Shown here: one piece after another, positions 1 through 17,900 of the stretch
Layout: each line of letters begins with the position of its first letter
How positions within the stretch are numbered: position 1 is the stretch's first letter
Assembly: GCA_965112735.1 (NCBI GenBank)
Contig: OZ218951.1
Coordinates: 1,736,001-1,800,000, forward strand
DNA from: Phaeosaccion multiseriatum
Taxonomy: Eukaryota > Ochrophyta, other classes
Reading direction: 5' to 3'
DNA: 64,000 nt
Notes under the pieces: generated by a model
The model's input: the letters and a program-made list of their open reading frames with translations, nothing else
What the model was told of the DNA's origin: nothing
Databases searched by the model: none
Position numbers and translations under genes: made by a program

Positions 1-3000
1 CGCCGGACTTGACGTTGGATGCGCTCTGAGGCCGTCTGGATGGAGATGGCGTTACAGAAATGAAGGCGGCGGCAGGTGTGTAGCGAGTGAGGGCGTGGTG
101 CTGCTGCGGCGGTAAAGCACTTGACTCCGGCCCCTGCTGGTGGTGCTGCTGCTGGTGCTGCTGCCGCTGATGATAATCCTGCTGCTGCTGGTGGAGGATG
201 CGTGCGCCCGTCTCGTGCGCAGCGGCCAAGTTGGGGGTCCCCGCTGGCCCAAGGAAGGGCACTCCAAAGGCAGCCAGGCTCGATGCAGCTGGCGACGGTC
301 TGCTCCCGCTGGGTATACTACCAACACGTCGACTGGCCGTCTCGCCCCTGCGGCTGACACTGCTACTGCTGCTACTGCTTCGATTTCGACGGAGCTGGAC
401 TTCCCCATCACTGCTCCTGCTCCTCCTCCTGCCGCCGCCGCCACCACTACCACCACTACTTAATGCTGCATCACCAACTGCCTGAGATGGGTGCCGCTCC
501 ACCAGATGCGACGCGCTCAGCACGGACGGAATGTGATGCACATGGTTCTCCCCTCCCTCCCCGCTCGGAAGCCTCCTCTCTCGATTCAAAGGCCCTCCCT
601 CCTCTCCTGCTCCGTCGTCCTCGGCGTTTTCCGGTGGTGCGCTGTCCTCGCCGTCTCCTGTAGCAGTTGGTGATACACCACCACCACCACCAGCACCAGC
701 AGCTCTCGCGGTTGCGAGGAGAGATGCCGGGTCAACAATCCTCACAGGGCTCCTGAGTGCTGCTGCCGCAGTGAAACTCGATGCCGATTTCGATGATGTC
801 GATGATTTCGACACTATCGTCACCGCCGCCGGACAAGGCATGGAGGGGAAGGCAGAGGAAGGTCTGGGCTGCAAAGTTCCGTGTGCGGAAGTCGGTGATG
901 CAGCAGCAGGAGCAGCTCCAGCAGCAGCAACAGTTGGTGCCACAGCGGCGCTGCAGGAAGAAGCGCAACCACGCGCAGAGTGATGCCCCCCACTAAACCC
1001 CTGAGTCAGGCTCGGAGTCGATGTGGGAGGGGCACGGTGACTGCCACTGCCCATATGACTGCCTCTTCCCTTCCCGGCTGCCGAACCCGACTGAAGTGCA
1101 GGCACGAGAAGGGAGCCTGCCTGCCCGCCCACCTTCCCCCTCGCCGCCGCTGCGAACGCGTGTGCCGCGGCGCTAGGAGGAAGAGCCGAGACCGCGCTGG
1201 CCCAAGTGGCTGCTCTGGCTCCCATGCCCTGGTTGTGAGACAGGGACAGGGACAGAGGCAAACTCTGGCTGGTAGATTGACTCTGAGACAGAGGCATGGC
1301 ACTGCGTGGCCGCCGTGATGTTGTTGTTGTTGCTCGTCGGTCTGCTGCCATCTGCACGTGTGCTCTCTTCTTCTTCCTCTTGTCACAGATGGCGCCGCCT
1401 GTCATGCTCCCTGTCCTCACAACAGGGCTGGACCCAGTTCTGGACCCCCCTCCTGCTGCTGCTGGCGCATGTGCTGCTGTATCACCAACTGCTGCTGCTG
1501 CTGTTGGTGATCCAGCTCCTACAGGGAAAGCAAACTCGACCACTCGCTGCTGCGATTCGACAGCCCCAGGGGATGTCTCCCCTGCCGGTGCCCCGGGGGG
1601 TATCGTGTGGCCGGACCCCCGGGGCGGGGTGGCTACAGGTGTATCCTCACGCGTGGACAGCGGCGGTGTCTGTGCGGCGTTCGACGTGATCGTGCCCCCG
1701 GGGGAAGGGTCCCCGGGGCAATCCTCAAAGAGCGAAGACGCCATGATCATCCCTGGACACACGTCCTCTTCTTCGACTTGGCGCTCGGACTTCTGCTGTA
1801 TCACCAACTGCTGCTGATTGCCATTGCTGCTGCTCGGCGGCGTCCTGTGACCCCGGCTATCGTTACCCTGCGCCTGCTCCTGACACCCAGCAGCAACGGG
1901 ATGCTGACCTCCCCCAGGGCGATCCTGACACCCAGGGGGCTCACCGCTGGCGATGTGGCGGAGGAGAAGGCCGTTGACTGCCTTCTTTCCGTCTTCACTG
2001 ACGGCCGTCGTGGGTTTGGCGAGGAGAGAAGAGGAGGAGGAGGTTGCAAGCCCTTGCTGCCCTTGCTGCACTTGCTGAGGTTGACTCGGAGCAGAAGAAG
2101 CATACCAGTTGGTGATACAGCTGGGGGACGACGCGCGTAGTACCGACGCTACCTGCTGCTGCGGCTGCTGGCCATCCCAACCTGGACCCTGTCCCCTTCC
2201 CCGAGAAGGGAAGGAGGTGAAGGAGGCAAGTTCTTGCTGCTGCACTTGCTGTCGAACTCGCTGACTACAGCCCCTCCTGCCCGTCTCGTCGCTTGCCAGG
2301 AGCGATCTCCTCGGCTGCGCGAACCAAGGAAGGGCCGATTGCGGGCGCTGCTGCTGCTGCTGCTGCGGCTCCTGCTCGCTCTGCGGACCAGTGGCTGGGT
2401 GTGCCTTCCCGTCCTTATTCTTGTCCGCCCCCCCTGGGGAATGCCGCATCTGTTCAATGAGTTCGGCCTTTCGTGCGCTGCTAAAGGCGTGGACCTGAGG
2501 GGGGCAGGGAGGGAGGGGGGTGGTAGTGGATGAGCGGGAAGGAGATGACATGGCACGCTCGCTTTTGTTGGCCGTTGCACAGCACAGCGAGGGAGGAAAA
2601 GAGCCACAGAACGGCGTCTGCACGGTTTCCCTTCCTCTCTCCCTGCCCATAAGCCTCTACTCACCTGCTGCTGCGCCAACACGAACAGCGCCACTCCTGA
2701 CCTTGCCTCCGTCGATGCATCCCTCGGAGGGCAGCTCAAGGCCGCCTCGGCTTTGAAACGCCGAAGGTCCTCCACGTATGTAACGAATTCGTCCGTTGCC
2801 GTCGGAGCGGGGGGAGGGGGAGGAGGGGGAGCAAGGATCTGAGGGGTTGTGGATGCGGGGGAGGCGAGGGAGGGAGAAGGAGAGAGAGAGAGAGAGAGAG
2901 AGCAGGGGGAGAGGGAGGTGGGGGGGAGGAGGAGGGAGAGAGGGAGCGGGGGGGAGAGGGAGAAAAAGAGAAGCCGCGGAGCAAGAATGAGAGGCGAATT

Positions 3001-5508
3001 GCAAGGTGAGAGTGCTTAGAGGCGTAAGGTAGAGAGCGATAAGGGAAGTAGAGAGCGATGAGGGAAGTAGAGAGCGATAAGGGAAGTAGAGAGCGATAAG
3101 GGAAGTAGAGAGCGATAAGGGAAGTAGAGAGCGACATGGGAAGCAGAGAGCGATAAGGGAAGTAGAGAGCGACATGGGAAGCAGAGAGCGATAAGGGAAG
3201 TAGAGAGCGACATGGGAAGTAGAGAGCGATGAGGGAAGTAGAGAGCGATAAGGGAAGTAGAGAGCGATAAGGGAAGTAGAGAGCGATAAGGGAAGCAGAG
3301 AGCGATAAGGGAAGTAGAGAGCGATAAGGGAAGTAGAGAGCGATAAGGGAAGTAGAGAGCGATAAGGGAAGTAGAGAGCGATACGGGAAGTAGAGAGCGA
3401 TAGGGGAAGTAGAGAGCGATAAGGGAAGTAGAGAGCGATAAGGGAAGCAGAGAGCGACATGGGAAGCAGAGAGCGATAAGGGAAGCAGAGAGCGATAAGG
3501 GAAGCAGAGAGCGATAAGGGAAGTAGAGAGCGATACGGGAAGTAGAGAGCGATAAGGGAAGTAGAGAGCGATACGGGAAGTAGAGAGCGATAAGGGAAGT
3601 AGAGAGCGATAAGGGAAGTAGAGAGCGATAAGGGAAGTAGAGAGCGATAAGGGAAGTAGAGAGCGATACGGGAAGTAGAGAGCGCTGAGGGAAGTAGAGA
3701 GCGATGAGGGAAGTAGAGAGCGATAGGGGAAGTAGAGAGCGATACGGAAGTAGAGAGCGATAAGGGAAGTAGAGAGCGATACGGAAGTAGAGAGCGATAA
3801 GGGAAGTAGAGAGCGAGAAGGGAAGTAGAGAGCGACATGGGTAGAGATTTCTTGAGTCTGATCCACTGAAACTCAAAACGCGTAAATACTTCCTCTCATT
3901 GTCACCCCACCACCCAACGCTCTGTATACACCCACCCACCCACACATGCACACACACGCGTGTGCACACTCCATTGACTAACTACCCACCCATTGACTTA
4001 CTACGGACCTTGTGAGCACTTGCGGCCTTGCCCAGGGACAGCATCGAGATAGCTGCTTTGAGTTTCGAGAAGCAGCGAGGGATCGTTTTGCGGAGACCGT
4101 GGAGGGAGAAATCCCCCTCCTCCTCCTCATCATCATCATTATTCTCTTCCAGCCTTTGCTGCCTGGCCTTGCGCTCCTTGCGTATGCGTTTGGTTCGCCT
4201 GGTGGGGAGGGGAGGAGGGGGGGGGGAGGGGGAGAGGGGGAGGGGGAAAGGGGAGAGGGGAGAGGGGAGAGGGTAGAGGGTAGAGGGAGGGGGGGGTGTG
4301 AAGGGTGTAAGGGGGAGAGGGGAGAGGGGAGAGGGGAGAGGGGAGAGGGGGGAGGGGGAGGGGAGAGGGAGAGAGGGAAGAGGGAGAGAAGGAGAGAAGG
4401 AGAGAGGGGCGTGTGGAGTGACTTCCGTCTGTAAGAAAGAGGTGATGATGTCAGAGCGCCAAGAAGTTGTTTGTTTGGTCTCACGTACCGCTTTGCATGC
4501 CCCTCCATCTCTATGTCAGAGATGTCCAGCAAAGTGCTGCAGGAGGGAGGGAGGGAGGGAGGGAGGGAGGGACGGGTGACAGCGGGTGAGGAGGGAAAGA
4601 TGGCAGTAGAGGAGCATGGAGAGTCGATGCTCATTCCTAGAGAAGAGGAAGGGGGTGAGTGGATGAGCGAGTGAGAGAGGGAGGGAGGGCGGGGGAAGCG
4701 AGTGGCTACCACTTCCAAAGTCGCCTCCCTTCCTCCCTCCCTCCCTCCCTCCCTCCGTTCCCACGCAAGCCAAAATCGCCTCTCTCGCACGTACGCTGAT
4801 GCTCTCCCTCCCCCCTGGAGAGCGTTGGCCTTTCTCATACGCCCTGTATGCCCAAGGGTGAAACCCATTGGGTGCCATCCGTCGCTGGCATCGCCAATCG
4901 CCAAAATGTCATCATCACTGTCTTCCTCCTCCTCCTCCTCCTCGTGCTCCTCCTCCTCCTCCTCCTCCTCCTCCCCCTCCTCGTCGTCGTCGTGCTCCTC
5001 CTCCTCCTCCTCGTCGTCGTCGTCGTCGTGGTGGTGCTTCTCCTCCTTGTACTCCTTCTCGCCCTCCTTCTCCTCCGTCTCCTTCTCCTCTCCCTCCCCC
5101 CCAAGGCCAGGCTTATGTCCATTGTCTGTGTGTCTCCAAGCCCTCGTTCGGTTCTCGTCGCTTTCCGGCGAATGCGAACGTGCTCTCGCATTCCGGGAAA
5201 GCTTCTCACTCGAGTACAGCTGCCCTGAGAACCTACTTCCCCCTTGCTCCTTGGGCGGCGAGCGGCGGTTTGAGTTTCCGTTTGGGCCGCCTTGATCGAA
5301 TCCGCCCCCGGGGAATTCGAGGGTGGTGGCCGCCTGCGTAGTTTGTCATGACAATTCCAAGTTACAGAGCAGCGGCGGTGGGTGTATAGGCACAAGGCAG
5401 TCAGAGTCACGATCGGTAAGAAGGTCAGTCAGCAGACGCGAATCGGAGTGCGAATCGGAGTGAGGGGAGCGGGAGCGATAGAGAGGGCCTCCTGAATACA
5501 TACACACG

Positions 5509-5543
<35 letters not shown>

Positions 5544-5554
5544 ACACACACACC

Positions 5555-5585
<31 letters not shown>

Positions 5586-5594
5586 ACACACACC

Positions 5595-5625
<31 letters not shown>

Positions 5626-6250
5626 ACGCACATACACACGTAATGCTTAGGTTGATTCCCATAAGTAAGTAAATGTACTTCCTCCCTCGTAGAGGCCCCC
5701 CTCGTAGAGGGAAGCGTCGTGAATGAATGAATGAGTACAGAGCGTATACCTTCTGACTCCACTGAGTAGGTGGCGGCTTGGCCACCAATTGCCTGACACT
5801 CCTCGGCCGGTGCTGTTCCCTCAGCGGTTTGTATCTGTTCGGCATCTGCGCCCTCTCACGCATGTGTTTGACGCTGGTGGGGGGGATGGCAGTGGATGGG
5901 CGAGGGCGAGGGGCGCCCGAGTCTTCTGTGGGGCCCACTGCGGTGCCTTGGTTGCTCAGTGTTGGAGGAGCGCGTGCCATGGGGACCAAAGGGATGGCAG
6001 TGGATGTCCCTCCCCTCGAGAGAGGGCGTTGAGAGGTGCTGAAGGTGGGCTGGCGGTGCATCGAGGGCTTACTTTGGGGTGGGGGAGTCATCTGTTTGTC
6101 GGGTTGATCGAAGTGGGCAGGGGGGTGGGGGAAGGAGCTCAGTCGCCGTCGGATAAGGGGAGGGGGCGGTTGGGCTCGGGTTGCCGTTAGAGAAAACCCG
6201 CGAGGGGGGTGAAGGGGTGGGGGGGCTGTACTGGACGACTCAATCTTACC
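1..6250 (-). CDS. Gln/Ala/Ser-rich protein of unknown function, 3' end off window
   Basis: Not recognised. Exons that join in frame on the minus strand: one ending at 6250 (GAG|GTAAGA), 6091-5750, 5333-4841, a tentative 22-nt exon 4510-4489, 4198-4009 (weak donor AAG|GTCCGT), 2838-2665 and 2494 to the left edge. The last exon stays open for over 830 codons to position 1. The product starts Pro-rich, then has a long Glu/Asp/His stretch (about 5090-4920), a basic helix-like segment ([19 protein letters not shown]), an acidic patch, and a long low-complexity tail with poly-Gln, Ala and Ser. Five copies of the dispersed GTATCACCAACTG word lie in the last exon and are read as [31 protein letters not shown] and SCITNW. 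The 5' end is unresolved; an ATG in good context lies at 6422-6420. Nuclear location is only a guess from composition. Confidence 0.55.
468..480 (-). repeat. Dispersed 13-mer, one mismatch
   Basis: GCATCACCAACTG on plus. Coding strand reads QAVGDAAL. Confidence 0.85.
664..676 (+). repeat. Dispersed 13-mer, exact
   Basis: CAGTTGGTGATAC on plus. Read on the coding strand as GVSPTATG. Confidence 0.95.
1479..1511 (-). repeat. Dispersed 13-mer, exact, with inverted partial copy
   Basis: GTATCACCAACTG at 1479-1491 and GTTGGTGAT at 1503-1511 form a perfect 9-bp stem (ATCACCAAC/GTTGGTGAT). Coding strand reads AVGDT. Confidence 0.95.
1798..1810 (-). repeat. Dispersed 13-mer, exact
   Basis: Read on the coding strand as QQQLVIQQ. 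Confidence 0.95.
2106..2118 (+). repeat. Dispersed 13-mer, exact
   Basis: Read on the coding strand as SCITNW. Confidence 0.95.
3024..3838. repeat. 19-bp minisatellite, about 43 units
   Basis: Tandem copies of a 19-base unit (GATAAGGGAAGTAGAGAGC and close variants: cga-cat, cga-tga, cga-tac). Because 19 leaves remainder 1 on division by 3, the minus strand has no stop in any of its three frames and gives spurious 300-390 residue ORFs of the same 19-residue peptide. It falls in the intron of the gene to its left, between exons 4198-4009 and 2838-2665. Confidence 0.95.
4203..4410. repeat. GGGGAGA-type purine tract in intron
   Basis: About 200 bases of almost pure G and A on the plus strand. 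It is the pyrimidine tract before the 3' splice site of exon 4198-4009 of the minus-strand gene. Mirror symmetry makes triplex formation possible. Confidence 0.85.
5502..5640. repeat. (CA)n / CACG-rich microsatellite in intron
   Basis: Imperfect CA repeat with CACGCA interruptions, inside the intron between exons 6091-5750 and 5333-4841 of the minus-strand gene. Confidence 0.9.
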
Positions 6251-7100
6251 TCTGCGAGCGGCTCTTCCGTGGTGGGGGCACGCGGAGTTGGCTGGGGTTC
6301 AGGCGGTGGCTCGTGACTGATCAGGCAACAGAGAGACGAGCAGGTCACCCAAGAAGACAGATGCAGGGAGGGAGGGAGGGAGGGAGGGAGGGAGATGGAG
6401 AGGAAGGGAGCTCAGTGGCCATTGTCTTACATCCCTGCGCGAAAGCGGAATCAGCTTGCCCCGGGCTTCTCTCCGCCGTTGTCTCTCTCTCGCTCCGTGG
6501 AGCTTAGTCCTTGCTCATCTGCAGGGCCTACCTACCCTCGCCCCACAAGCGTGCAGACCAGCGCTGCGTTGTTGCCTCCACATCATCTCTTTTTCTCCCT
6601 CTCCTTTCCTATCATCTCTCTCCTCCCTCCCTCTCTCCCTCCTTCTCTGTCCCTCTACCTCCCTCCCTCTCTCTCTCTGCCTCACTCCCTCACTCCCTCA
6701 CTCCCTCACTCAGTCACTCACTCCTTCCCTCTCTCCATCCCTCCCTCCCTCCCTCCCTTCCTCCCTCTCACCTCCAGTTCCTGATATCCCCCGAGCCTCT
6801 CTCTCTCTGCAGAATGGCCATGCGCTCTGCTCTCGTGCGGTCCCGAATCTCTTGGAACCTTGCAGGCAGAGGGCAGGCACACGGGTACAGGGCATTGTTG
6901 CGACGCCACATCACATCACAGAGCAATCAGGGCAGCAAAGAATGAAGAGAAGAAGAGGGGTGAGAGTGATAAAGAGGGGTGCGGTTGGTGTCTGCACATG
7001 GTGTCTCATTCCCACTCTCCAGACAGCCGCCACTTCAGCCATTTTTTATGCCCTTGAACCATAACCCTCACCCCTCAATGGTTACCCTGGCCCCTAATCC
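6251..7100. other. Spacer with probable 5' exons/promoter of the leftmost gene
   Basis: No complete gene is visible. On the minus strand an exon ending at 6250 reads back through [17 protein letters not shown] to about 6300, and an ATG in good context lies at 6422-6420, but I could not join them in frame. The rest is GGGA and CCCT/CTCACTCC microsatellite (6364-6395; 6596-6775). Confidence 0.4.
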
Positions 7101-12328
<5,228 letters not shown>

Positions 12329-13675
12329 ATGGGCGACTTGTGCCCTCAACGCTGCTCCACGAACGCTTTTTTTCCGAATCGCAGTCTCCCCGTCCCCTGC
12401 AAGCCGCCGTGGCGTGCTCGCTTCTCGAGCGGCTTTAAAGAACCCATTTTTCTGGACCCCACAAAACTCGACAAAAAGGGTTCAATCGCAATGAAGAGGG
12501 CGCGATTGACGGCTGAACAACGAGGCGCGGGACGAGACCGGGTCACGGACACCGTAGGGAAGTGGCAGCGGGCCTTGCTGGCCGCACTACGGTGGACGGG
12601 GCTGGGCGCTGACATCCAGCAGGAGGGACTTTCAGCCCGCACTAGTGCGTTGGCTCAGCTTGACACGATACGTTCGGCCCGGACGAGTGTGTTGGCTCAG
12701 CAAGACGCGATGGGGAAGGTCATGGGCATTCTGGGGAAGGGGCAGCATATCTTCGTCGCGGGGGTGTGCAAGGAGTGGAGGAGGCTGTACAGCGCGGCTC
12801 ATCCAGCGTTGACGACCTCCCTTCGCAGCGTAGTGGAGTCTGTGGCGTGCGTGAAGTACGCGATCGAGGCGGTAAAGCGAGGAGGCCAGCTCTTGCCTTG
12901 TAGTGTTATCGGAGCGGCGGCGTATCGGAGAGACGTGAGCGTTTGCCAAGCTTTCGAACCCTTCTGGCCGTCGGATCTTGTCTGTGGCAGCGAGGTGTGC
13001 CAATTAGCTGCGCTGAATGCCGATCACGGCCTCAGCATTCTCAAGTGGCTCCGCTCCGAAGCCCCACCCGCCAAGCAGGGCATTTGGCAGCGGCTCCGGC
13101 CCACTGCCCTACCTGCTGGGAAGAGGCCTTGTCCGTGGGACAAGATGACTTGCTCCCAAGCCGCGTGGCGAGGGGACGTGGATATGCTCACCTGGCTGCT
13201 TTCGGATGAGGCCAATGCCCCTTTTGACCACACGCTTTGGGACTGCGCAGCACAGGCTGGGCACATCAGTGTGCTGGAGATGCTTGTAGCCCACCCCAAG
13301 GTCAGAGCCAAGCGGGAAGCGGCAGACGTCGAGGAAGGGAGCGAAGCGACAGAGTATGGTGATGGCAGTAAATGGAGATATGGAGCTCACCAGGCAGCGC
13401 ATAGTGGACGTTTGGACGTGTTGCGCTGGATGCATGCAAACGCTCGTGACCTGTGCCATTGGGACGAGGTGGTTTGCTACAATGCCACTTTTGCAAAGAG
13501 TCTGGCGGCTTTGCAGTGGCTGCGGTCGGAGAGCGTCATGTGCCCCTGGGACGGCTACTCGTGTCCTGATGCGCTTCTAAACGACGCAAATTGGGATACG
13601 GAGAGGGATGCGGCTTTTGCGGAGATAAGACAGTGGGTGCACGACAACGGACACCCCTGCGACTGCGAGGACTGA
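12329..13675 (+). CDS. Ankyrin-like repeat protein (single exon)
   Basis: Intronless frame of 448 codons ending at TGA 13673-13675. The ATG at 12329 opens the frame; a second ATG at 12491 (394 residues, G at -3) may be the real start, because the first 54 residues look non-conserved. Residues about 150-440 carry degenerate ankyrin-type repeats with the pattern CPWD...C..A...G...L.WL (for example CPWDKMTCSQAAWRGDVDML and CHWDEVVCYNATFAKSLAAL), known in many stramenopile proteins. Before them, FVAGVCKEWRRLY resembles the end of an F-box helix, as in F-box/ankyrin proteins; this is inference. A short tandem duplication occurs at about residues 106-130 (SARTSALAQ / SARTSVLAQ). Target unknown. Confidence 0.75.
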   Translation: MGDLCPQRCSTNAFFPNRSLPVPCKPPWRARFSSGFKEPIFLDPTKLDKKGSIAMKRARLTAEQRGAGRDRVTDTVGKWQRALLAALRWTGLGADIQQEGLSARTSALAQLDTIRSARTSVLAQQDAMGKVMGILGKGQHIFVAGVCKEWRRLYSAAHPALTTSLRSVVESVACVKYAIEAVKRGGQLLPCSVIGAAAYRRDVSVCQAFEPFWPSDLVCGSEVCQLAALNADHGLSILKWLRSEAPPAKQGIWQRLRPTALPAGKRPCPWDKMTCSQAAWRGDVDMLTWLLSDEANAPFDHTLWDCAAQAGHISVLEMLVAHPKVRAKREAADVEEGSEATEYGDGSKWRYGAHQAAHSGRLDVLRWMHANARDLCHWDEVVCYNATFAKSLAALQWLRSESVMCPWDGYSCPDALLNDANWDTERDAAFAEIRQWVHDNGHPCDCED

Positions 13676-13808
13676 GTACTGCTCGACCCTTCGCCCATCG
13701 CGCAGCTGCTGCACTCATTCCCTCATTCCCTCATTCGCTCATTCCTAAGTGCTTCTCGCCTGTGGGTATGACTGGGTGCGGTGCAAACGCGTTGCCTCTC
13801 ACGTGGGA

Positions 13809-13839
<31 letters not shown>

Positions 13840-14153
13840 TGCGCGCAAGCATATGGTGCCATCCGCGAGGAGGCGCCTCATCAAGAGGGTTGTGGTGGGG
13901 GTGGGGAGGAAGGGCGTAGAGTAGTGGCGCTGCCGTGCGAGGCGTAGATCAGTCGACAAAGCTGTGTGTCGGGTGGCGGGTAAGTAGCGAGGACTCTGCT
14001 GTGCTGCTTATGTATTATGACAATGATCAATTAGTTTCGATGAATAACTTAAGGGGTGGTGAACAGTACTATTTACAATTTACTCTTGTGGTCGAAATAT
14101 ATGTGCATGTGGGGATGGAAGTGCTCGGCACAGGGGTCCCTTGCTGTGCAACG

Positions 14154-14224
<71 letters not shown>

Positions 14225-14421
14225 CTCCCTCTTCTCCCCCCCGCCCTCCCTCTCACGATCAAGAGGGGAGGTTGCCGCAAGAGAAGATGGAGACGAAACG
14301 AGCCCCCCCCCCAAACACCCTCCTCTCTCCCTCCTCCCTCTCCCTCTCTCCCCCTTCCACCCTGTATATACAAACTCTCCTTCCCTCTCCATCTCCTTGC
14401 GGGGAAGGGCAAAAACGTCCC
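13676..14421. other. Convergent spacer with (CACG)n and (CT)n tracts
   Basis: Holds the 3' ends of the ankyrin-like gene (plus) and the kinase gene (minus). ACGC repeat at 13808-13840 and CT repeat at 14155-14222. The ORFs here are repeat artefacts. Confidence 0.7.
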
Positions 14422-14937
14422 TCATGACGACAGGAAGTTCGTTGCGAAGCGCCTCCATTGTTCACTCCATTGAGCAGCAATAGTTGGTGATACAGCAGCA
14501 GGTGGTTGTAGCGATCGATGCGGGGGGGGGTGCTGTAGGAGTGCCTGCTCCTCGCGCCACCGCCGCTGTGCTTCCTTCTCCTCCCACTGTTCCCTCCGTC
14601 GCTGTTGCAGCTGCGCTTGCTGCTCCTGATGCGACTTGTAGTTATACCGCTGCTGCAGTTGATATCGCTGACGTTGCTGTTCCTCTTTCTGTCGCTGTTG
14701 CTGCTGATGCCTTTGCAATTGCTGATGGTGCTGCTGCCCTTGGTGTCGATGGTATTGATGTTGCTGATGCTGCTGTTGCCTGTACTGCTGCTGCTGCTGA
14801 TGGTACTGCGGCCCATACCCATGTGACTGGGGTTGGTGCTGCGGCACTCCGCGTCGCGCCGCCCCCGGCCGTCCTGCTGCGGCTGCGGCTGCTGCTGCTG
14901 GTGCTGCTGGTGGTGGTGCTACTGCCACCGCTGCTGG

Positions 14938-14970
<33 letters not shown>

Positions 14971-17900
14971 GAGTCCAATGTCGTTCCTCTCTTGTCCTCC
15001 ACCACGGCCGGTGCCGCAGAGTTTGCTGCCCCGATGGCACTGTATGATAGTAGGTTCACGTCCGCCGCCACCACCCGTACCACCTCCACACCCACCTCCA
15101 CCACCAATAGCACCACCGTTAGCACTACCACCGATGAACACAACAGCATCATCATCATTTCCTCCCTCGTCAACTTCTTCTTGGCGAGTTGAAACCTTCT
15201 TCCGCCCACCGTGGTCCTCACGGTCTTCGGCGCCGTCGTCCTCCTTCTCCTTCTCGTGCTCGTCCTCATCCCCCCCTTCGATGCCGGCAACAGACGCGTC
15301 TGACAGACTGTCTCCGCCACACGCCAATGCCAAGCGAGCGCAAGGTCCAGAAGAGGTTGAAAGGGCCGCCTCCTCCTCCCTCCTCTTCCTCCTTCGCCCC
15401 TTGCCCTCCTCCTTCTTCTCCTCCCCCCTTCTCTCCTCCGCTTGCTCATTGGCCATGAGGAAGGCCATTGCAGTGCTCTCCACGTCCCACCCGTGCCCAT
15501 CAAGGAAGTCGAAGAGGCACTGCACACACGCCAACGGGAAAGTGTCACGCATCTTCGTCACAAGCTGGAACTCACTCAGAGACCAAGCCCCTACTTGCTC
15601 CGCTTCCTTCAACGAAATGCCTTCCCCTGCTGCTGCTTCTGCTGCTGCTGTTGCTGCTGTATCACCAACTGCTGCCGTCGGATCCAGTCTTGACACTATC
15701 GGCAGTACTGCTGCTGCTGGATGGACAGTCTCCGAGGCTCCTCCAGCTCCTCCTGCTCGTCCCCCAGCGGTGGAGGCGGCAGGTGGTGATGGTGCAGTGG
15801 TTTCTGTTGCCGCTCTTGGTCTTGTTGCCGCTTCTTGCGCTGCACGCACTCCCACCTCCTCCGACTTATTAGGTGCAGCCTTCGTTGGCCCCAAATAGAC
15901 CGCAGAACTCCCCAATGCCGCCTTTGGTGCCATCTCGGAGACCGAATGCTTACCCTCGCTGCCATCCTTCACTCCTCTTTCACCCATATGATTGCTCCTC
16001 TTCCGATCACCTCCACCTCCTCTTCCCCCTCCCCTTGCTGCTGCGGCAACTACTGCCCCTGCTGCTGCTGCTGCTGCTGCAGGATGCTCGCCCTCCCTGT
16101 CTCTCTCTGTGAAGAGACCACTCGATGGCCCTCCACCACCCACCTCGCTACTCCTCGCTGATACACAGCGCCCATCGGATCGACACGCCCATCCATCTTC
16201 ATGTTCAAGGCCACACACCGCAATAGGACGACCACCTCCTCCTCCTCCTCCTCCTCCTCCTCCTCCTCCTCCTCCTCCTCCTCCTCCTCGTCCTCCTCCC
16301 CCACTCGCTTCCCTACCTCCTCCCTCCTCCTTGACCTCCATTCCCACAAGAGACTCCTCCCGTGGCCGCTTCCTCCCCCGTGTGGTGCCACCGGACGCCG
16401 TCTCAGCAGAGGCAGCAGTCACGCTAGCAGCAACAGCAGGAGGAGGAGCAGCAGCAGGTCCCCCGTCACCCCTTCCTCCACCATCGGCACCAGCACCGCC
16501 GCTTCCTCCTATACCGCCAGTCTCCTCTTTCACAGCATCAGCCGCAGCATTTGCCAATCTGTGCTGCTGCTGTATCACCAACTGCCGTGGTGGCAGTCGC
16601 TTCCTTGTCCGTCTGAGAATCATCGACTCTGTGCTGATTCGACGCGCGTGAGAGAGGGCCTCTTTGGCTCCGCAGCGCTCACTGGGCAAAGGAGCCAACA
16701 TACGCTCAACCAGCGCACAAAGCTCGTCAGGATAGCCGTGCTGCTGTTGCTGCATCACCAACTGCTCCTGCTGCCGTGCCCCGCCCCCTATTCCCTCTTG
16801 TCGATACCCTTCTCGGCCGCCACCTCCTCCTCCTCCTCCTCCTCCTCGTCGTCCTCCTCCTCCTACCTCTGCTGCTGCTCCAACGACAGCAGCAGCAGCA
16901 GCAGCAGCAGCAGGAGGAGGAAGAGAAGACGAAGACGAAGGAGGAGAATCGAACTCCCGGGCAGATGAGTGCGCGTCTTCTCCCCGTGTTGTCGGCAACC
17001 TCGGAAGCAAAAGGGGCCTGCTCATGGCGTGGGGAGGACATTTATAAGAAACAAATGCAAAGCAAAAAAGCACAACAAAAAGGAAATAAGCAAAGCGAGT
17101 GAGGGGGGGACCGAAGACGACAAGACGTGTGTTGTGTAATCAAACGACCGCATCCAGAGTATGCAGCCATCCAATCGAATCTCCTCACTGACTTGGTTGG
17201 ATGGTCCTGTATGTCCGCGATGGCGTCTGCCCCGGCAAGCATGCAGAAGAGCGTCTTGCCTACACTGAAGATGTCGCTCTTCATGAAGCTCAACCGACCC
17301 GCCTGAGGGGAGGGGAGGGGAGGAGGGGAGAGAGGAGGAGAGGAGGAGAGGAGGAGAGGAGGAGAGGAGGAGAGGAGGAGAGGAGAGAAGAGGAGAAGGG
17401 GAGGAGTGGAGAGGAGAGGAGAGGAGAAGGGGAGGAGAGGAGAGAATTTGAGAGGAGAAAGGAAGGAGAGGAGAGAATATGAGAGGGGCGGGGCGGGGCC
17501 GGGAGGGGAGGGGAGGGGAGAGGGGAGGGGGCGGGAAGAGAAAGGACGGAGAGGGAGAGGGTGCAAATGTGAGATACACGCGAAATGACTAGACACGTGA
17601 GAGGTGGGCTGGGGGAGGGGGGTCCTCTTACTCTGCACCCGTATACGCGCACGCACCCACGCACGCACGCACCCACGCCCTCACGCACGCACGTACCTGC
17701 GTTGCTGCAGCGTGCAGCAACTCGGGAGACTTGAAGAAAGACGCGCCAAGATCCACCTGAGATGAGGGGGGAGGGAGGGAGAGAGAGAGAGGGGCCACGC
17801 CACAGAGCGGAGGGGTGTACGCGATGAGAATCAGAGGTTGCGATGAATGTACAGGAAGGGAAGTGCGGGACAAACAACATCTTGCCCTCGCTGTTCAGGG

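Noticed and set aside
2657-3969. Three overlapping minus-strand ORFs of 317-393 residues made of [23 protein letters not shown] repeats
   Set aside because: They are one 19-bp minisatellite read in three frames.
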